Virus record (IMG/VR): IMGVR_UViG_3300020442_003262
Coordinates: 1 to 43,858 of that record
DNA: 43,858 nt
Direction: 5' to 3' (one strand)
Source: a virus
Part shown: piece by piece, positions 31,051 through 37,411 of the stretch
How positions within the stretch are numbered: the stretch's first letter is position 1
How the letters are laid out: each line of letters opens with the position of its first letter
The notes under the pieces: generated by a model
Databases searched by the model: none
Seen by the model: the letters and a program-made list of their open reading frames with translations, nothing else
What the model was told of the DNA's origin: nothing
Position numbers and translations under genes: made by a program

Positions 31051-31346
31051 TAATCTCTTCTCACATCAACTTTGCCATCTTCAATAAAATTTTCTGAACG
31101 GGAAATTCTTTCGATATCAGGCCTGAGTTCTAACGCTGAACTGACTAATAAATCTATTTTAATCATTTCATTATTCATTGTACGAACTCTATTCTCTAAA
31201 CTATTTACAAACATGGTTAAAGTTTTAATATTATCTACTAAACCTTCCATTATTTGTTTCATCACTAGGAAGATAAAATAACCCATGACCAAAGCTCCTG
31301 CTATAGGCAGGCCTAAGTCACCGATTATTGACAATATATCTTCCAT
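31050..31346 (-). CDS. Single-span membrane coiled-coil protein A
   Basis: 98 residues: IIGDLGLPIAGALVMGYFIF then LVMKQI forms a membrane helix (about 7-31), then heptad-like repeats (NIKTLTMFVNSLENRVRTMN) and a charged tail. It is the first gene after a TATAAATA box (10 nt before the ATG) and leads the curli-FecR-cyclase genes, so the module is probably transcribed late. Holin-like topology is noted; no known family is certain. Its stop overlaps the start of protein B. Confidence 0.75.
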   Translation of the reverse strand: MEDILSIIGDLGLPIAGALVMGYFIFLVMKQIMEGLVDNIKTLTMFVNSLENRVRTMNNEMIKIDLLVSSALELRPDIERISRSENFIEDGKVDVRRD

Positions 31347-31356
31347 AATACATTGT

Positions 31357-31364
31357 TATTTATA
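31357..31364 (-). promoter_or_regulatory. Late promoter box for the curli-like module
   Basis: TATAAATA, 10 nt before the ATG of membrane protein A, in a 35-nt intergenic gap. It is the only obvious promoter heading the genes from 31346 leftward, which suggests late expression of CsgF, CsgG, curlin-like proteins, FecR and cyclase. Confidence 0.6.
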
Positions 31365-31381
31365 ATAGTTAAGTGTCTAGA

Positions 31382-31609
31382 TTACACTATTTCAATAGAT
31401 AATATTGTATCTAATTGGATATCTTCCCATTTAGAACGGTCGATATCCCATACTAATATCTTATCTGAATCGCTTTGAAATGTACGAGGGATATTATAAG
31501 TTCCTGTAAGAACTTTATTTGAGGAAAGGGATTTGAACTTAACTTTACAGTTGTTGTTCGTTAATAGCTTTTGAGCTTCGTTAAAATTGTACACTGACTC
31601 CACATCCAC
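31382..31609 (-). CDS. Small DUF2693-like protein
   Basis: 75 residues: a helix (VYNFNEAQKLLTNNNCK) followed by a small beta domain, VKFKSLSSNKVLTGTYNIPR and ILVWDIDRSKWEDIQLDTIL. The layout resembles the DUF2693-type short phage proteins with an SH3-like barrel. Function unknown. The start overlaps the iscA-like gene by 29 nt. Confidence 0.6.
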   Translation of the reverse strand: MDVESVYNFNEAQKLLTNNNCKVKFKSLSSNKVLTGTYNIPRTFQSDSDKILVWDIDRSKWEDIQLDTILSIEIV

Positions 31610-31892
31610 ATGATGATTTTTCTTTGGGGTTTATTATTTTAAAAAATTCTTGTATACCTTCTACGACGTAATCTAAGGTTGCGTCCTCAAGGAAGGGCAT
31701 AGATTGTTCATCGATAACGACATTGAAGGAGCCGTAGTCAAACACGTGGTCATTATCATGTACTTGGGATTCAAAAGCAAAAACGTATTCGAACCCAGCA
31801 CAACCACCACCAGAAACACCAATCCTAATTGTATCATGCGTTCCGTTAGTTTTGAGGATGAGTTTTTGGATTGCTTCATTCGTCAGTTCCAT
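31581..31892 (-). CDS. A-type iron-sulfur carrier (IscA/ErpA/HesB)
   Basis: 103 residues, full length for the family. Cluster ligands are Cys31 in GVSGGGCAGFEYVF and the C-terminal Cys95 and Cys97 in SSCGCGVSVQF, matching Cys35, Cys99 and Cys101 of E. coli IscA. It also has VVIDEQSMPFLEDATLDYV. It would carry Fe-S clusters from the adjacent IscU-like scaffold to targets. A HesB-like gene is known in some marine phages; pairing with IscU is less usual. Overlaps iscU by 17 nt. Confidence 0.93.
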   Translation of the reverse strand: MELTNEAIQKLILKTNGTHDTIRIGVSGGGCAGFEYVFAFESQVHDNDHVFDYGSFNVVIDEQSMPFLEDATLDYVVEGIQEFFKIINPKEKSSCGCGVSVQF

Positions 31893-32307
31893 AGTAATTG
31901 TGTCTCCTATGCGCCGTTTTCTTTTCCCAATCTTCGATTGCGTGTTTGATAGTTTCTTCAGCTAATACAGAACAATGTAATTTTATAGGTGGTAATTCTA
32001 ATATATCAGCTATTTCTTTATCTTTAATTAATTTAGCTTCTTCTAATGTTTTACCTTTTAACATTTCGACAAACGTGGTTGATGATGCAATTGCTGAACC
32101 ACAACCATAGGTTTTAAATTTTACATCTAATATAGTATCATTATCATCAAGTTTTAAATCCAGCTTCATTACATCTCCACAAGCTGGAGCACCTGCAAGT
32201 CCAGTAGCGACCATAGGGTCTTTCGGATCGAATCGTCCTACCGCGTGTTTTTCCGGGTTAGCAAGGACAGATTCGAACCGTTCTACGACCTGCTTTGAAT
32301 ATGCCAT
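31876..32307 (-). CDS. iscU: Iron-sulfur cluster scaffold IscU
   Basis: 143 residues. All scaffold ligands are present: Cys43 and Asp45 (GAPACGDVMKLDL), Cys69 (KTYGCGSAIASS) and His111-Cys112 (KLHCSVLAEE). The LPPIKLHC segment is the chaperone-binding motif (LPPVK in bacteria), so host HscA could act on it. It would assemble 2Fe-2S clusters with a host cysteine desulfurase, as no IscS is seen here. It starts on a TAATG overlap with the previous gene. The last 12 residues are phage-specific. Confidence 0.95.
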   Translation of the reverse strand: MAYSKQVVERFESVLANPEKHAVGRFDPKDPMVATGLAGAPACGDVMKLDLKLDDNDTILDVKFKTYGCGSAIASSTTFVEMLKGKTLEEAKLIKDKEIADILELPPIKLHCSVLAEETIKHAIEDWEKKTAHRRHNYYGTDE

Positions 32308-32558
32308 TAGTTAGCAAATGCTACACTCACGGCTAATGAGGTTGCTACACCTGTTAAAGTATCATCTGGAGCTTTTGCTATATAAGCTATCTCATTTGCA
32401 GCCAAAGTGACTGTAGCGATGGTTGTACCACCAGCATTCTTTTGAGTTATAACTTGAACAGATGTTTTATTATTGTGTACTCTTACAAGTTTGGCGAAAC
32501 CAACATTTGATGCCGAAGATAAATTACCTTCTGAACCTAACAATCTTAATACTGTCAT
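32307..32558 (-). CDS. Small probable virion protein
   Basis: 83 residues, beta-rich and uncharged: MTVLRLLGSEGNLSSASNVG then VHNNKTSVQVITQKNAGGTT and LAANEIAYIAKAPDDTLTGV. It looks like a small decoration or connector protein, of a kind I recall in marine T4-like phages, but no specific role is known. It couples to iscU by TAATG. Confidence 0.65.
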   Translation of the reverse strand: MTVLRLLGSEGNLSSASNVGFAKLVRVHNNKTSVQVITQKNAGGTTIATVTLAANEIAYIAKAPDDTLTGVATSLAVSVAFAN

Positions 32559-32571
32559 TTAAATTACCTAT

Positions 32572-32796
32572 TTATTTTTTTGCGTTTTTACGTGGTCTGC
32601 CTCTTTTAGCCGGAGCTTTTTTAGGTGCAGCCTTTTTTCTTGGTTTACGCTTTGGTGTTTTACCATCAACGTAAGCTTCATTCACGTCAGGTGTTGATTT
32701 ATCATCAGCCTTATAACGTCCTTTAGGACCTCTAGCTCTTACGCCAGATGCTGGTTTCTCTTCACCTACGAAAAGTTTTTTTAACCAATTAAACAT
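32572..32796 (-). CDS. Small basic AT-hook protein
   Basis: 74 residues with about one third Lys/Arg. The C-terminal part KTPKRKPRKKAAPKKAPAKR then GRPRKNAKK contains an AT-hook core (RGRPRK) in a histone-H1-like Ala/Pro/Lys tail. The N-terminus MFNWLKKLF is amphipathic. It probably binds AT-rich DNA, which suits this genome, either for packaging or for host nucleoid effects. A late box lies 31 nt upstream. Confidence 0.75.
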   Translation of the reverse strand: MFNWLKKLFVGEEKPASGVRARGPKGRYKADDKSTPDVNEAYVDGKTPKRKPRKKAAPKKAPAKRGRPRKNAKK

Positions 32797-32827
32797 AATG
32801 CCTCCATTATATATTATTACTTATTAT

Positions 32828-32835
32828 TATTTATA
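32828..32835 (-). promoter_or_regulatory. Late promoter box for the AT-hook gene
   Basis: TATAAATA, 31 nt before the ATG at 32796, overlapping the end of the lysozyme gene. It would drive the AT-hook, small virion, IscU and IscA genes late. Confidence 0.55.
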
Positions 32836-33298
32836 CCGACTCTAATCTCGTCATAAGCCTTTCAGCTCTGTTCGTTACTTGTTTATACCATCTAGAATCT
32901 CTACCTTCTACAGCAGCTTCTTTCCAGTCTCCACTATACAATGCAGCATTGTGGCGTTTGAACTGACTTAATCTTGTGAGTCCCATATTAAACATCATGT
33001 TTGCAACGATTTGTTTCACTTCTTGTGGATAACCGTCCCAACCATCATGTAATTTTTTGCAGTCTTCGATAACAGTTTGAACATCTTTCTCAAAACATTC
33101 ATTAACTCTCTCCTCGGATACTACTTCTCCGACTTCCCATCCACATTCAGGGTCATCTTCTAATACTAAATGACCTATTCCAAATGTTGGATAGCCTAAA
33201 TGGTCATGATATATTTCATATACCACGCCTTCATCAACTTTTAAAGTTTCCTTTAATTGTTCGATATCTATGTCATTACTATCTTTACTAAAGAACAT
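32831..33298 (-). CDS. T4-type lysozyme (GH24 endolysin)
   Basis: 155 residues, close to T4 gpe (164). The catalytic triad is visible: Glu23 (LKVDEG), Asp32 (YHDHLG) and Thr38 (PTFGIGHL), followed by FEKDVQTVIEDCKKLHDGWD, VKQIVANMMFNMGLTRLSQF and the C-terminal RDSRWYKQVTNRAERLMTRL. It cleaves the glycan strands of peptidoglycan at lysis. No signal peptide, so release needs a holin. AGGAGG lies before the ATG, below a 5' hairpin. Confidence 0.95.
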   Translation of the reverse strand: MFFSKDSNDIDIEQLKETLKVDEGVVYEIYHDHLGYPTFGIGHLVLEDDPECGWEVGEVVSEERVNECFEKDVQTVIEDCKKLHDGWDGYPQEVKQIVANMMFNMGLTRLSQFKRHNAALYSGDWKEAAVEGRDSRWYKQVTNRAERLMTRLESV

Positions 33299-33315
33299 AA
33301 TAACTCCTCCTAAAA

Positions 33316-33349
33316 GACATGTAAATGCTAAGTTTTTTCTTAGAATGTC
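33316..33349 (-). promoter_or_regulatory. Hairpin between EF-hand and lysozyme genes
   Basis: On the minus strand GACAT pairs with ATGTC and CTAAG with CTTAG around an AAAAAA loop, with a 7-nt asymmetry between the two stems. It lies just before the AGGAGG of the lysozyme gene. It may act as a weak terminator after the EF-hand gene or hold the lysozyme leader; T4 gene e is known to have a regulatory leader hairpin. Confidence 0.45.
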
Positions 33350-33354
33350 TATAA

Positions 33355-33618
33355 TTAACCACGGATATCTACTGGCTTACCACACCTTCTTTTCGAAAAC
33401 AGGTATGAAGTAGCTTTCCTTGCCTCACCTTTTGAAAGTTGGTCATCGCCATTTTTGTCTGCATATTCGAAAAGTCCTTTTCCAATTTTGCATCCGCCCA
33501 TAGCCATCTCAGCTTTTGAGATATAACCATTTTCATCTAGGTCAAAACGTTCCATTCTCCAATCAGCGTATACGCTTGAAGTTGAAACTAATAATATTAT
33601 TGCAACTAACTGTTTCAT
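33355..33618 (-). CDS. Secreted EF-hand calcium-binding protein
   Basis: 87 residues. Signal peptide 1-18 (KQLVAIILLVSTSSVYA before DW). Two EF-hand loops: residues 26-37, DLDENGYISKAE, and 54-65, DKNGDDQLSKGE, both with acidic residues at the ligand positions. Two cysteines (43 and 78) could form a periplasmic disulfide. It should bind calcium in the periplasm. It sits just ahead of lysozyme, so a role in envelope weakening is possible. A strong AAGGAG precedes the ATG. Confidence 0.88.
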   Translation of the reverse strand: MKQLVAIILLVSTSSVYADWRMERFDLDENGYISKAEMAMGGCKIGKGLFEYADKNGDDQLSKGEARKATSYLFSKRRCGKPVDIRG

Positions 33619-33638
33619 TTTTTTCTTCTCCTTGAACT

Positions 33639-34103
33639 TTATGTTATAATTACAATTGGTGGTGATTCTTCCTCATCAACTGAATCCTCATTCTTGCCAT
33701 TTCCTGACACTGGATTCGATGGTGTAATTATATAATTCGGATTCTCATGCATCACCAATTCCCCTAAAGTTTCAAGATACTTATGCATATCCATTGACAA
33801 TCGATTAAATGGTTCACTTACCTCAATCATTTTTTGCCATTCAACATAAGCAGCTTTATAATTATTATCATTAAATTCGTTATGAACACTATCACCTGTA
33901 ATAGGATGTGTTCCACCAGATGGATGCCAATATGCTGTGGTCTTATGTTCATCTGGTATAATCATATTAAATTCTCTTGTAATCTTTACTTCATCATCTC
34001 CCGCTACGTATCCTTCTAATACAACATCCAGAGACATAGTTAATCCTTCTTGATTTCTTTGTTCTCTCCAACTATGTGGACCGTATTTTACAATCGTTTC
34101 CAT
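33639..34103 (-). CDS. Unknown protein following a probable tail protein
   Basis: The start at 34103 (METIVKYGPHSWREQRNQEG) overlaps the upstream TAA as TAATG and is preferred over an ATG 9 nt before. 154 residues, acidic. It has LTMSLDVVLEGYVAGDDEVK, TAYWHPSGGTHPITGDSVHN and a helical segment. The last 30 residues are low-complexity and acidic and end in PPIVIIT. Coupling to the upstream fibre-like gene hints at a chaperone or accessory structural protein; no family recognised. Confidence 0.65.
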   Translation of the reverse strand: METIVKYGPHSWREQRNQEGLTMSLDVVLEGYVAGDDEVKITREFNMIIPDEHKTTAYWHPSGGTHPITGDSVHNEFNDNNYKAAYVEWQKMIEVSEPFNRLSMDMHKYLETLGELVMHENPNYIITPSNPVSGNGKNEDSVDEEESPPIVIIT

Positions 34104-34921
34104 TATGGGCAAATTCCGTAGTGGTCAAATTCGTGTGCGGTATGTACATAAAATGTATGTGCTGTTGTATCAGCATATCCTGACTTTTTATATACAATTG
34201 TAAATGTGGCATCATTTGTTTTAGTTCCATCCCAACATTCATCTGAAGAGAAAGCTTGAAGTTTAAAATCTCCAGGTGTTGAACCACTACTTACGCTTGA
34301 TGGATAGAAAGTATGGTCAGCATTTGGAGCAAAATGGTATGTTGCATTACCAGTTTGAGTTGTATATGCAATAAGACCTAAACCAGCATTATTACCTGAA
34401 TTAGAAAAATTAACTCTAAAGGTATCTGGTTTTCCAACAGTATTTGAAAAGAATATACTACATATAAGATACAATGAATTTTGTGTCATTGCTGAATTAC
34501 TACCTGATGCATTTCTAAATGTTCCGGTACCGGTATTTTCTTGTAAGTAAAAATGTTGTGTCCATCCTCCACCACTACCTGTAGCAAATGTAGTGATTTG
34601 ACGTATTGAATATCGAGTTACGTTAGCACCAAATCCGTTATATGAATCATATGAATAAAAACGTCCTGCACTTGTGAATGCACCGGAACTAGTACTTGCA
34701 AAATTTGTTTTTGTATATGGTAAAAATTCTGCGTAATTGTAAAATTCTGACATTTCAAATGGTGCGCCATCAGCGGGGTCTGTACCTGAAGTGGCATTGT
34801 TTGAAACATCCTTTAATGATATATTTGATGTGTTAGTATATCCCGATACTGCTGCTCCTATACTTCTGTCTGTACCTGCAGTTGTACCAAGGGATAACTG
34901 ACCTGATGAAGCCATTGGCAT
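34103..34921 (-). CDS. Probable virion/tail-fibre-like protein
   Basis: 272 residues (270 if the ATG at 34915 is used). The N-terminus MASSGQLSLGTTAGTDRSIG then AAVSGYTNTSNISLKDVSNN resembles the start of small fibre or structural proteins of marine phages. The rest is Ser, Gly, Thr, Asn, Tyr and Phe-rich and beta-like, with His-rich ends (TTAHTFYVHTAHEFDHYGIC). No signal peptide. Host-contact or decoration function is inferred from composition and the late neighbourhood. Confidence 0.6.
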   Translation of the reverse strand: MPMASSGQLSLGTTAGTDRSIGAAVSGYTNTSNISLKDVSNNATSGTDPADGAPFEMSEFYNYAEFLPYTKTNFASTSSGAFTSAGRFYSYDSYNGFGANVTRYSIRQITTFATGSGGGWTQHFYLQENTGTGTFRNASGSNSAMTQNSLYLICSIFFSNTVGKPDTFRVNFSNSGNNAGLGLIAYTTQTGNATYHFAPNADHTFYPSSVSSGSTPGDFKLQAFSSDECWDGTKTNDATFTIVYKKSGYADTTAHTFYVHTAHEFDHYGICP

Positions 34922-34922
34922 A

Positions 34923-35189
34923 TTACTTTATAATCGAAGATATATGGTCTTCGAACTCCTCTATTTTTTCTGTTCTATTTGGCCAAAGAATATATTCTTT
35001 CTCTGGGTTCTTTTTTAAATTGCTTAAAAGCGGTAATATAGCATTATATAACTTATTGAGTTTATCCTCTAAGTCTTCTGCCTTTGATGAAGTTGATTCA
35101 ACTTTTGTTGTGGCCTTTTGTACAGCCTCAAGTTCTGATTCATCTACAGCAGTAAATCCAAAATCAAAATCTAATAAATTATCTGACAT
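34923..35189 (-). CDS. Conserved small acidic virion-region protein
   Basis: 88 residues: MSDNLLDFDFGFTAVDESEL then a coiled coil (VESTSSKAEDLEDKLNKLYN) and LPLLSNLKKNPEKEYILWPN then RTEKIEEFEDHISSI. I recall this pattern as strongly conserved in marine T4-like phages, without a known function. A late box is 22 nt upstream. Confidence 0.75.
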   Translation of the reverse strand: MSDNLLDFDFGFTAVDESELEAVQKATTKVESTSSKAEDLEDKLNKLYNAILPLLSNLKKNPEKEYILWPNRTEKIEEFEDHISSIIK

Positions 35190-35192
35190 ATT

Positions 35193-35411
35193 TTATTCCT
35201 CTATATCTTTATATTTATAATGTCTAGGTATCTGTTTTGTCTTATCTTTGTGAATTTGTGTCACACTATGTTTAGGTTGAGCTTTACGTGCTTTAACATC
35301 TGGAAAGTCGGACTTTTTCAGGCCGTTAAAGATTCTATCCCATTCATTGGATAATCGATTATAATCTTCAGGCCTCCTTTTGGAACCCTTTCCACCATGC
35401 CACTTGCTCAT
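35193..35411 (-). CDS. Small basic protein
   Basis: 72 residues, very basic: MSKWHGGKGSKRRPEDYNRL, WDRIFNGLKKSDFPDVKARK and HYKYKDIEE at the end. There is no membrane helix. It overlaps the 64-residue gene by 4 nt. Similar short hypotheticals occur in T4-like phages; function unknown. Confidence 0.65.
   Translation of the reverse strand: MSKWHGGKGSKRRPEDYNRLSNEWDRIFNGLKKSDFPDVKARKAQPKHSVTQIHKDKTKQIPRHYKYKDIEE
35212..35219 (-). promoter_or_regulatory. Late promoter box for the 88-residue gene
   Basis: TATAAATA, 22 nt before the ATG at 35189 and inside the end of the preceding small gene. Position supports a late promoter for the structural genes to the left. Confidence 0.5.
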
Positions 35412-35602
35412 TTAAATACAACACCGCCTCTACGTACTAATTCGTTTTTAATTTTTTGTTTATCTTTTGGCCGAGTATTATCTGCATTATATTTTTCTAT
35501 AAGGTCAGATTTACTCATTCCCTTGATATACGGATGTATTACAGAAACTTTTTTAGTGGCTCTGTCAATTTGTTTATGTGATTTACCTAGTTTAGTTGGC
35601 AT
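35408..35602 (-). CDS. Small basic protein
   Basis: 64 residues: MPTKLGKSHKQIDRATKKVS then IHPYIKGMSKSDLIEKYNAD and KDKQKIKNELVRRGGVVFK. It is strongly basic and helical at the C-terminus, so a nucleic-acid-binding role is possible. It overlaps its neighbours (4 nt and 11 nt). Family unknown. Confidence 0.65.
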   Translation of the reverse strand: MPTKLGKSHKQIDRATKKVSVIHPYIKGMSKSDLIEKYNADNTRPKDKQKIKNELVRRGGVVFK

Positions 35603-35726
35603 ACTTATCCATTAAATATTTTACACCTTCAATTACACCCCAAATAATTATGCCCCATAACGCAAGATTAAATGCGAGATAAGCAAAGTTAAGTGGGAAC
35701 CAAAATAAATTTGTTAAAAATTCCAT
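35592..35726 (-). CDS. 44-residue membrane protein
   Basis: A tiny gene coupled by TAATG to the HAD phosphatase: MEFLTNLFWFPLNFAYLAFN then LALWGIIIWGVIEGVKYLMD and KYAN. Almost the whole peptide is hydrophobic, with one or two membrane passes (about 5-36). Its length and junctions match the other tiny membrane genes in the window. Function unknown. Confidence 0.65.
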   Translation of the reverse strand: MEFLTNLFWFPLNFAYLAFNLALWGIIIWGVIEGVKYLMDKYAN

Positions 35727-36328
35727 TATATTTTTTTCACCTTTCCTGTTTTATTAACTAAATACGCTTCAAAACTGACATGTGGAAATTCTCTCTTTAA
35801 ATCTAATAAAGCAGTAAGATTTTCCTTATGGTCATCAAATAATCTAATACGTGCATACTTTTCAGTTTGTAAATATTTTCTAAATATTATCTGTTTTGCA
35901 GCAGCACTGGATTTATTTGACATATTACCAGCTCTTTCTACGTACACCTTATCCATTGGAATACCATTCTCTTCGAATGTTCTAATGAATAAATCTCTAT
36001 CATCCATATCAGCTCTTGCCGTTACGATGATAACTTTACTTCCAGCTTTTGTTGCATTCTTAATTATGGCTTTTGCCTTTGCAATCATTCTACCAATTGG
36101 TATTGCTGTCTTGTAAAAAATCTTTGAGGATTTAAATTGACCGTAATCGTAGTATTCACCCTTCTTTAATTTATACTTATTAAATTCTTGTGGTGTTAAT
36201 ACCTTTACAACTTTATTACCGGCCTTAACTTGTACTCTAGCATCAGTCGTAAACATAGTATCATCTATGTCAAAGATAGTCAAACCTTTGTTTGATTCTG
36301 CTAAATATTGTTCGAAATTTAATTCCAT
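35726..36328 (-). CDS. HAD-family phosphatase
   Basis: 200 residues. Motif I IFDIDDTMF (Asp20, Asp22), motif II VIIVTARADMDDRDLFIRTF (Thr), a Lys in the NKSSAAAKQIIFRKYL stretch and motif IV IRLFDDHKENLTAL. This is a HAD hydrolase distinct from the PseT-like one at 24017 and of a type conserved in T4-like phages; the substrate is unknown. It has both a late box and a sigma70-like promoter, the latter placing +1 at or next to the ATG. Confidence 0.8.
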   Translation of the reverse strand: MELNFEQYLAESNKGLTIFDIDDTMFTTDARVQVKAGNKVVKVLTPQEFNKYKLKKGEYYDYGQFKSSKIFYKTAIPIGRMIAKAKAIIKNATKAGSKVIIVTARADMDDRDLFIRTFEENGIPMDKVYVERAGNMSNKSSAAAKQIIFRKYLQTEKYARIRLFDDHKENLTALLDLKREFPHVSFEAYLVNKTGKVKKI

Positions 36329-36335
36329 AGAGTAT

Positions 36336-36364
36336 ATTATAACACATTTTTAGTGTTTTGTAAA
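36336..36364 (-). promoter_or_regulatory. Sigma70-like early promoter, start-codon proximal
   Basis: TTTACA (36364-36359), 17-nt spacer, TATAAT (36341-36336), then ATACTCT and ATG. The -10 to ATG gap is 7 nt, so the mRNA is predicted leaderless or with a 1-nt leader. Confidence 0.82.
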
Positions 36365-36375
36365 GGTATATACTC

Positions 36376-36383
36376 TATTTATA
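36376..36383 (-). promoter_or_regulatory. Possible late promoter box for the HAD gene
   Basis: TATAAATA, 47 nt before the ATG at 36328 and just upstream of the early -35 box. Together they would give tandem late and early promoters. A chance match is possible. Confidence 0.4.
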
Positions 36384-36391
36384 ACAATATT

Positions 36392-36598
36392 TTATCGAAG
36401 AGTATCTTTTATAACCTCTATCTTATCTTGAGCTTCAGCAATTTTAGCAACTTCTTTTTCAATAGTTTCAACTAAATCACTATGTTCTCCAACACCTACT
36501 GAATTTCTAGTATATACTAAAATATTTGCTTTTGCTACTTCAATTTCTCCATTCAATTTTTGAATAAGAGCGTTCAATAAAAAATGTTGATGTTCCAT
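36392..36598 (-). CDS. Small coiled-coil protein
   Basis: The ATG at 36598 (MEHQHFLLNALIQKLNGEIE) gives 68 residues; the open frame extends 19 codons upstream, but that part overlaps the exonuclease gene. It is almost entirely helical with heptad patterns (VETIEKEVAKIAEAQDKIEV). Function unknown; it may act with the exonuclease, whose stop is next to its start. Confidence 0.65.
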   Translation of the reverse strand: MEHQHFLLNALIQKLNGEIEVAKANILVYTRNSVGVGEHSDLVETIEKEVAKIAEAQDKIEVIKDTLR

Positions 36599-36599
36599 A

Positions 36600-37313
36600 T
36601 TACTTCCTCTGGTTCGGCCACATCTGGCGCCTTTTAAATTCATTAATTGTTTCAACTAACTGTTTATCCCACTTATCTCTATGAGATACAAATATTTGTG
36701 GACCTCTATCACCTGCAATTGCAACAACCAATTGAGTAATTGGTATACCAGTTCGCTCTTCCCACATAATAGCATAAGCGGTTGCTTGCATATAATAACC
36801 TTTTATCCACTCTTCTTTCTTTTCTTTCTTTGAAGTTTTCCAATCGATAATAGATGGTTGTCCATTCCATACTCCAACTAAATCAACTCTTCCTGCGACA
36901 CCAAGATGTTCTGAATAAAGAGCGCATTCCTGTCCCCAAACTTCAGTTAAGTTTTTATCAATCTCTGGTTTTATTTGATTAAATACAAACTCATCTTGAA
37001 ATGTTTCTTTCTTAGCCATGTAATCTTCTTCATTATTTACATAGGCTTCTAGTATCTCGTGTACGCGTGTACCGCGTGTGGAAGCTTCTGAGGATATCCT
37101 ATTGGCTTCTTCTTCACCAACTCTTGCTCTCCATTTTGCAATTGCTTCTTCAGATAGAATAGATAAACAAGTAGTAATTGAATAATACTTATTACCTTTT
37201 GGGTCAGTATACTGTCGATACTTCGGTCCTGTTTCTGCTTTTAAATCATTATATCCTAAATCAACTATTCTATGATTAAATCTTCTTCCATAGTTGAGAA
37301 CATCTGTTGTCAT
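36600..37313 (-). CDS. PD-(D/E)XK exonuclease (RecB/Cas4/MGME1-like)
   Basis: The start at 37313 (MTTDVLNYGRRFNHRIVDLG) overlaps the upstream TGA as ATGA; a start 6 nt earlier is possible. 237 residues. Core motifs are STRGTRVHEILEAY (motif with His and Glu), CALYSEHLGVAGRVDLVGVW (catalytic Asp), SIIDWKTSKK (D-x-K) and YYMQATAYA (Gln-x-x-x-Tyr). These define RecB-type nucleases. It is likely a single-strand end-processing exonuclease in phage recombination or DNA turnover. A GC-rich codon cluster lies in the STRGTRVHE region. Confidence 0.88.
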   Translation of the reverse strand: MTTDVLNYGRRFNHRIVDLGYNDLKAETGPKYRQYTDPKGNKYYSITTCLSILSEEAIAKWRARVGEEEANRISSEASTRGTRVHEILEAYVNNEEDYMAKKETFQDEFVFNQIKPEIDKNLTEVWGQECALYSEHLGVAGRVDLVGVWNGQPSIIDWKTSKKEKKEEWIKGYYMQATAYAIMWEERTGIPITQLVVAIAGDRGPQIFVSHRDKWDKQLVETINEFKRRQMWPNQRK

Positions 37314-37411
37314 AACCATGCCATTATCCCCGTTAAAAATGCTCCAAATAACATTCCATATAAGAACGCTTTATATTGAGCATATCCATATTCTTCTTCA
37401 GTATACTTCAT
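37310..37411 (-). CDS. 33-residue membrane protein
   Basis: MKYTEEEYGYAQYKAFLYGM then LFGAFLTGIMAWL. Residues 14-33 form one membrane helix after a charged N-terminus. It is joined to its neighbours by 4-nt overlaps (ATGA) on both sides, which supports it as a real gene despite its size. Function unknown. Confidence 0.6.
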   Translation of the reverse strand: MKYTEEEYGYAQYKAFLYGMLFGAFLTGIMAWL

